Below are positions 6,974-9,164 of a stretch of DNA of 9,164 nucleotides, in pieces. The position numbers were made by a program, and so were the translations under genes. The stretch spans positions 1-9,164 of the forward strand of contig JAGMAN010000079.1 of NCBI GenBank assembly GCA_023130215.1, written 5' to 3'. The stretch comes from a bacterium (GTDB taxonomy: Bacteria; NPL-UPA2; JAGMAN01). Each line of letters opens with the position of its first letter. The stretch's first letter is position 1. The notes below the pieces were generated by a model. It ran no database searches, was not told the DNA's origin, and saw nothing but the letters and a program-made list of their open reading frames with translations.

Positions 6974-7417
6974 CTCATCTGACTCTACTTCGTATTTCTT
7001 AAGAAGGACATCCTTTATAGCTTCCTTAATTTTAGTAGCCGCCATAACTGGATTACATCCCTCTAAATCTTTAAAATCCAGAGTGGTTAGATTGCCAAAT
7101 CGGTAGACTTTATTCTCTTCGTCCACAGTCAATTCTAAAGCCTCTATCTCTTTCTGTATCAATGACATAGTAGATTCTGCTTCAACTTCTTCTTTAACTT
7201 CCGGAGCTGCTTCCCCTGGCGGGGGAGGTGGAGCTGGTGGTGGTATGGGCTCTGGCGTTGGGGGTGTGGCCGTCGGCACGATTTGCGGTTGGGGCACAAT
7301 GGGCACTTCCGGCTCGGCTTTGGGCTTTTCTTCAGGAACTTTGACTCCTCTGAGCTCCTCCTTGCGAGCTTGCTTTATCCTCAGCCCCTCGCGAATTATT
7401 TCAGCTAACTTTAGCAT
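6887..7417 (-). CDS. Unrecognised protein with proline-rich linker and coiled-coil-like C-terminus
   Basis: I do not recognise a family. The 176 residues fall into three parts: a short basic amphipathic N-terminus (about 1-27, MLKLAEIIREGLRIKQARKE), a proline/glutamate-rich stretch (about 28-73, including a run of five prolines at 63-67) and a charged C-terminal domain (about 80-176) with likely helices at 82-95 and 125-163 rich in Lys/Glu heptad-like spacing. There is no signal peptide or membrane segment, so it is probably cytosolic or peripheral. The start has AGGAGAG upstream, and the gene begins 24 bases after the ExeA-like ATPase stop, in the same operon. In classical ExeA/ExeB (GspA/GspB) pairs the ATPase partner is also proline-rich, but that partner has a transmembrane helix, lacking here. 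A partner or adaptor of the ATPase is inferred from context only. The proline-rich part is low-complexity, which makes its antisense frame look open too. Confidence 0.8.
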   Translation of the reverse strand: MLKLAEIIREGLRIKQARKEELRGVKVPEEKPKAEPEVPIVPQPQIVPTATPPTPEPIPPPAPPPPPGEAAPEVKEEVEAESTMSLIQKEIEALELTVDEENKVYRFGNLTTLDFKDLEGCNPVMAATKIKEAIKDVLLKKYEVESDELEKRLEELRKKFRTFGTHCYVRSIKQKM

Positions 7418-7441
7418 CTTCAGCTCTCTCCTATAATATTT

Positions 7442-8257
7442 CTACCGCACTATATCTTTAACCACTGCCTGGATAAGCTCTTTATCTATCTTTTCTGCTT
7501 TTCGGCCAAATCCAGCAAGCAGACTCATATCACATATCTGATTTATCCTCCTGGGAATACCTCCACTCTCTTCATAGATGGACCTGATGGCTTCCTCAGC
7601 GAAAATCTCCCTTTCAGACTGAGCCACTTCCAGCCTATGATTAATGTAATTTCTGCTGTCCTCTTCACTCATTTTATCTAAGTAACATTTGATAGCTATC
7701 CTCTGCTCTAAGGGCTTCAGGTTATCTACTTTAGTGCTAAGCTCTGGTTGCCCGAATAGCAAGAGAGTAAGCAAGAATCTATCCTTCAGTTGAAAATTGA
7801 GAATCAGCCTCAGTTGTTCAAAGACCTCCTTGGATTCAATGCCATGAGCTTCATCTATGATAACTACCGTGTCCTTTCCATCGCCCAGGTTATCAAGTAA
7901 GGTCTCTTTGATGGTTTGGAGAAGGAAGTCAGTTAGGACTTCGGTCTTCTTCTTAGGTAAATCAATTACACCCAAATTATAAGCAATAGCCCTTAGAAGC
8001 TCTATTGGCTCAAGCTGGGGATTGGTCAGGAATGCGGCTCTGAATTTAGCCTTGTCCAGCTTGTCTAAGAGGGCATATCCAAGGAGTGTCTTTCCGCACC
8101 CAAATACTCCAGTGAGCATGCCAGCCCCTTTTCTTTCCTCCACAGCATAGAGAAGCCTCATCAAAGCTTCCTCGTGCTGGGGAGAATGGTAGAGAAAGCG
8201 AGGGTCAGGAGTATTCTCAAATGGTTTTTCCTTCAGTCCCCAGTATTCTTCATACAT
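7442..8257 (-). CDS. ExeA/GspA-like AAA ATPase, ATPase module only
   Basis: The 271-residue protein opens with the hallmark of the ExeA/GspA group, YWGLKEKPFENTPDPRFLY (5-23), followed by SPQHEEAL. Walker A is GVFGCGKT (50-57), Walker B VVIIDEAH (131-138), a sensor-like LLLFGQPEL (165-173) and the conserved LEQRI with Arg186, then the GGIPRRIN lid motif near the C-terminus. A complete P-loop ATPase is therefore present. ExeA proteins are usually above 500 residues, with a membrane segment and a peptidoglycan-binding domain after the ATPase; both are missing here, and the stop is followed by an orderly gene start rather than debris. Relatives of this compact type also resemble TniB/MuB transposition ATPases, but no transposase is nearby. 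The start is ATG 8257, with GAGGT (8268-8272) upstream. No secretion genes are seen in the window, so its role (assembly of a surface machine, or another switch-like ATPase function) is open. Confidence 0.9.
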   Translation of the reverse strand: MYEEYWGLKEKPFENTPDPRFLYHSPQHEEALMRLLYAVEERKGAGMLTGVFGCGKTLLGYALLDKLDKAKFRAAFLTNPQLEPIELLRAIAYNLGVIDLPKKKTEVLTDFLLQTIKETLLDNLGDGKDTVVIIDEAHGIESKEVFEQLRLILNFQLKDRFLLTLLLFGQPELSTKVDNLKPLEQRIAIKCYLDKMSEEDSRNYINHRLEVAQSEREIFAEEAIRSIYEESGGIPRRINQICDMSLLAGFGRKAEKIDKELIQAVVKDIVR

Positions 8258-8279
8258 ATCTTATCTTACCTCATTCTGC

Positions 8280-8308
8280 ATTATACAACCTTTTTCTGGC
8301 TTTGGCAA
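8280..8308 (-). promoter_or_regulatory. Leftward promoter for the ATPase / proline-rich protein operon
   Basis: Read on the - strand, TTGCCA (8308-8303) and TATAAT (8285-8280) are separated by 17 bases: one mismatch from consensus at the -35 and a perfect -10. Transcription should start near 8273, giving a leader of about 16 bases that still contains the GAGGT ribosome site. The -35 falls inside the degenerate outermost copy of the 15-base repeat. Confidence 0.65.
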
Positions 8309-8361
8309 TTATTTTTGTGCAATTATTTTTTGTGCAATTATTTTTTGTGCAATTATTTTTT
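8303..8361. repeat. Tandem 15-base direct repeats between divergent promoters
   Basis: Three perfect head-to-tail copies of GTGCAATTATTTTTT occupy 8317-8331, 8332-8346 and 8347-8361. A degenerate, 14-base copy (TGGCAATTATTTTT) lies at 8303-8316. The block is strongly AT-rich compared with its surroundings and fills the space between the two -35 elements. It could act as UP elements, as repeated binding sites or as a length-variable spacer. The unit length is a multiple of three, so it also gives periodic but meaningless open frames. Confidence 0.9.
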
Positions 8362-8362
8362 G

Positions 8363-9164
<802 letters not shown>

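Noticed and set aside
7245-7436. 63-residue + strand frame rich in Gly, Val and Ser opposite the proline-rich gene
   Set aside because: It is the mirror of the proline-codon tract on the other strand, with no ribosome site.
7431-7436. TATAAT on the + strand between the two - strand genes
   Set aside because: No -35 at a suitable distance and no + strand gene to serve; likely chance in the AT-rich gap.
7442-8257. Reading the ATPase as a TniB/MuB-type transposition protein and the region as a mobile element
   Set aside because: The N-terminal PFENTPDPRFLY signature is ExeA/GspA-like, and there is no transposase, terminal inverted repeat or target duplication in view.

Overview
The window is a gene-dense stretch of a bacterial chromosome, with short gaps, overlapping genes and strong Shine-Dalgarno sites. 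It looks like an uncultivated, Gram-negative-type lineage of moderate GC content. The order ftsH-folP-cdaA-ybbR-(glmM)-pdxJ-acpS-nnr is one I know from Deltaproteobacteria and related phyla. The FtsH P-loop with Cys and the presence of an ExeA-like ATPase and a NodB deacetylase would also fit PVC/Omnitrophota-like bacteria. This placement is an inference and is weak. No tRNA, rRNA, CRISPR array, IS element or phage gene is visible.

Region 1 (1-6778, + strand) is a tightly packed housekeeping cluster of eight genes: the 3' two thirds of ftsH (membrane protease), folP (dihydropteroate synthase), cdaA (membrane diadenylate cyclase), a short ybbR/cdaR-like anchor, pdxJ (pyridoxine 5'-phosphate synthase), acpS (holo-ACP synthase), nnr (bifunctional NAD(P)H-hydrate repair enzyme) and a NodB-type polysaccharide deacetylase. 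Neighbours overlap (folP/cdaA, pdxJ/acpS depending on start, acpS/nnr) or lie 2-18 bases apart, so most are probably co-transcribed. glmM, commonly found next to cdaA-ybbR, is absent here. The CdaA catalytic motif reads Arg-His-Leu in place of Arg-His-Arg.

Region 2 (6775-6886) follows the deacetylase. It holds a near-perfect sigma70 promoter whose 18-base spacer contains a perfect 16-base dyad. The promoter points rightward into the 3' end of a gene on the other strand, with only tiny ORFs beneath it. This is the least explained element of the window.

Region 3 (6887-8257, - strand) is a two-gene operon: an ExeA/GspA-type AAA ATPase consisting of the ATPase module only, followed by an unrecognised protein with a proline-rich middle and a coiled-coil-like C-terminus.

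Region 4 (8258-8431) is a divergent control region. A leftward promoter (for the ATPase operon) and a rightward promoter (for gapA) flank three perfect 15-base tandem repeats plus one degenerate copy. A palindrome overlaps the predicted gapA transcription start. Region 5 (8432-end) is the 5' part of gapA (glyceraldehyde-3-phosphate dehydrogenase), cut by the window edge.

The first cluster joins membrane quality control, folate, c-di-AMP signalling, vitamin B6, lipid carrier activation and cofactor repair. The ATPase/proline-rich pair and its unusual control regions are the accessory part and the best candidates for something undescribed.
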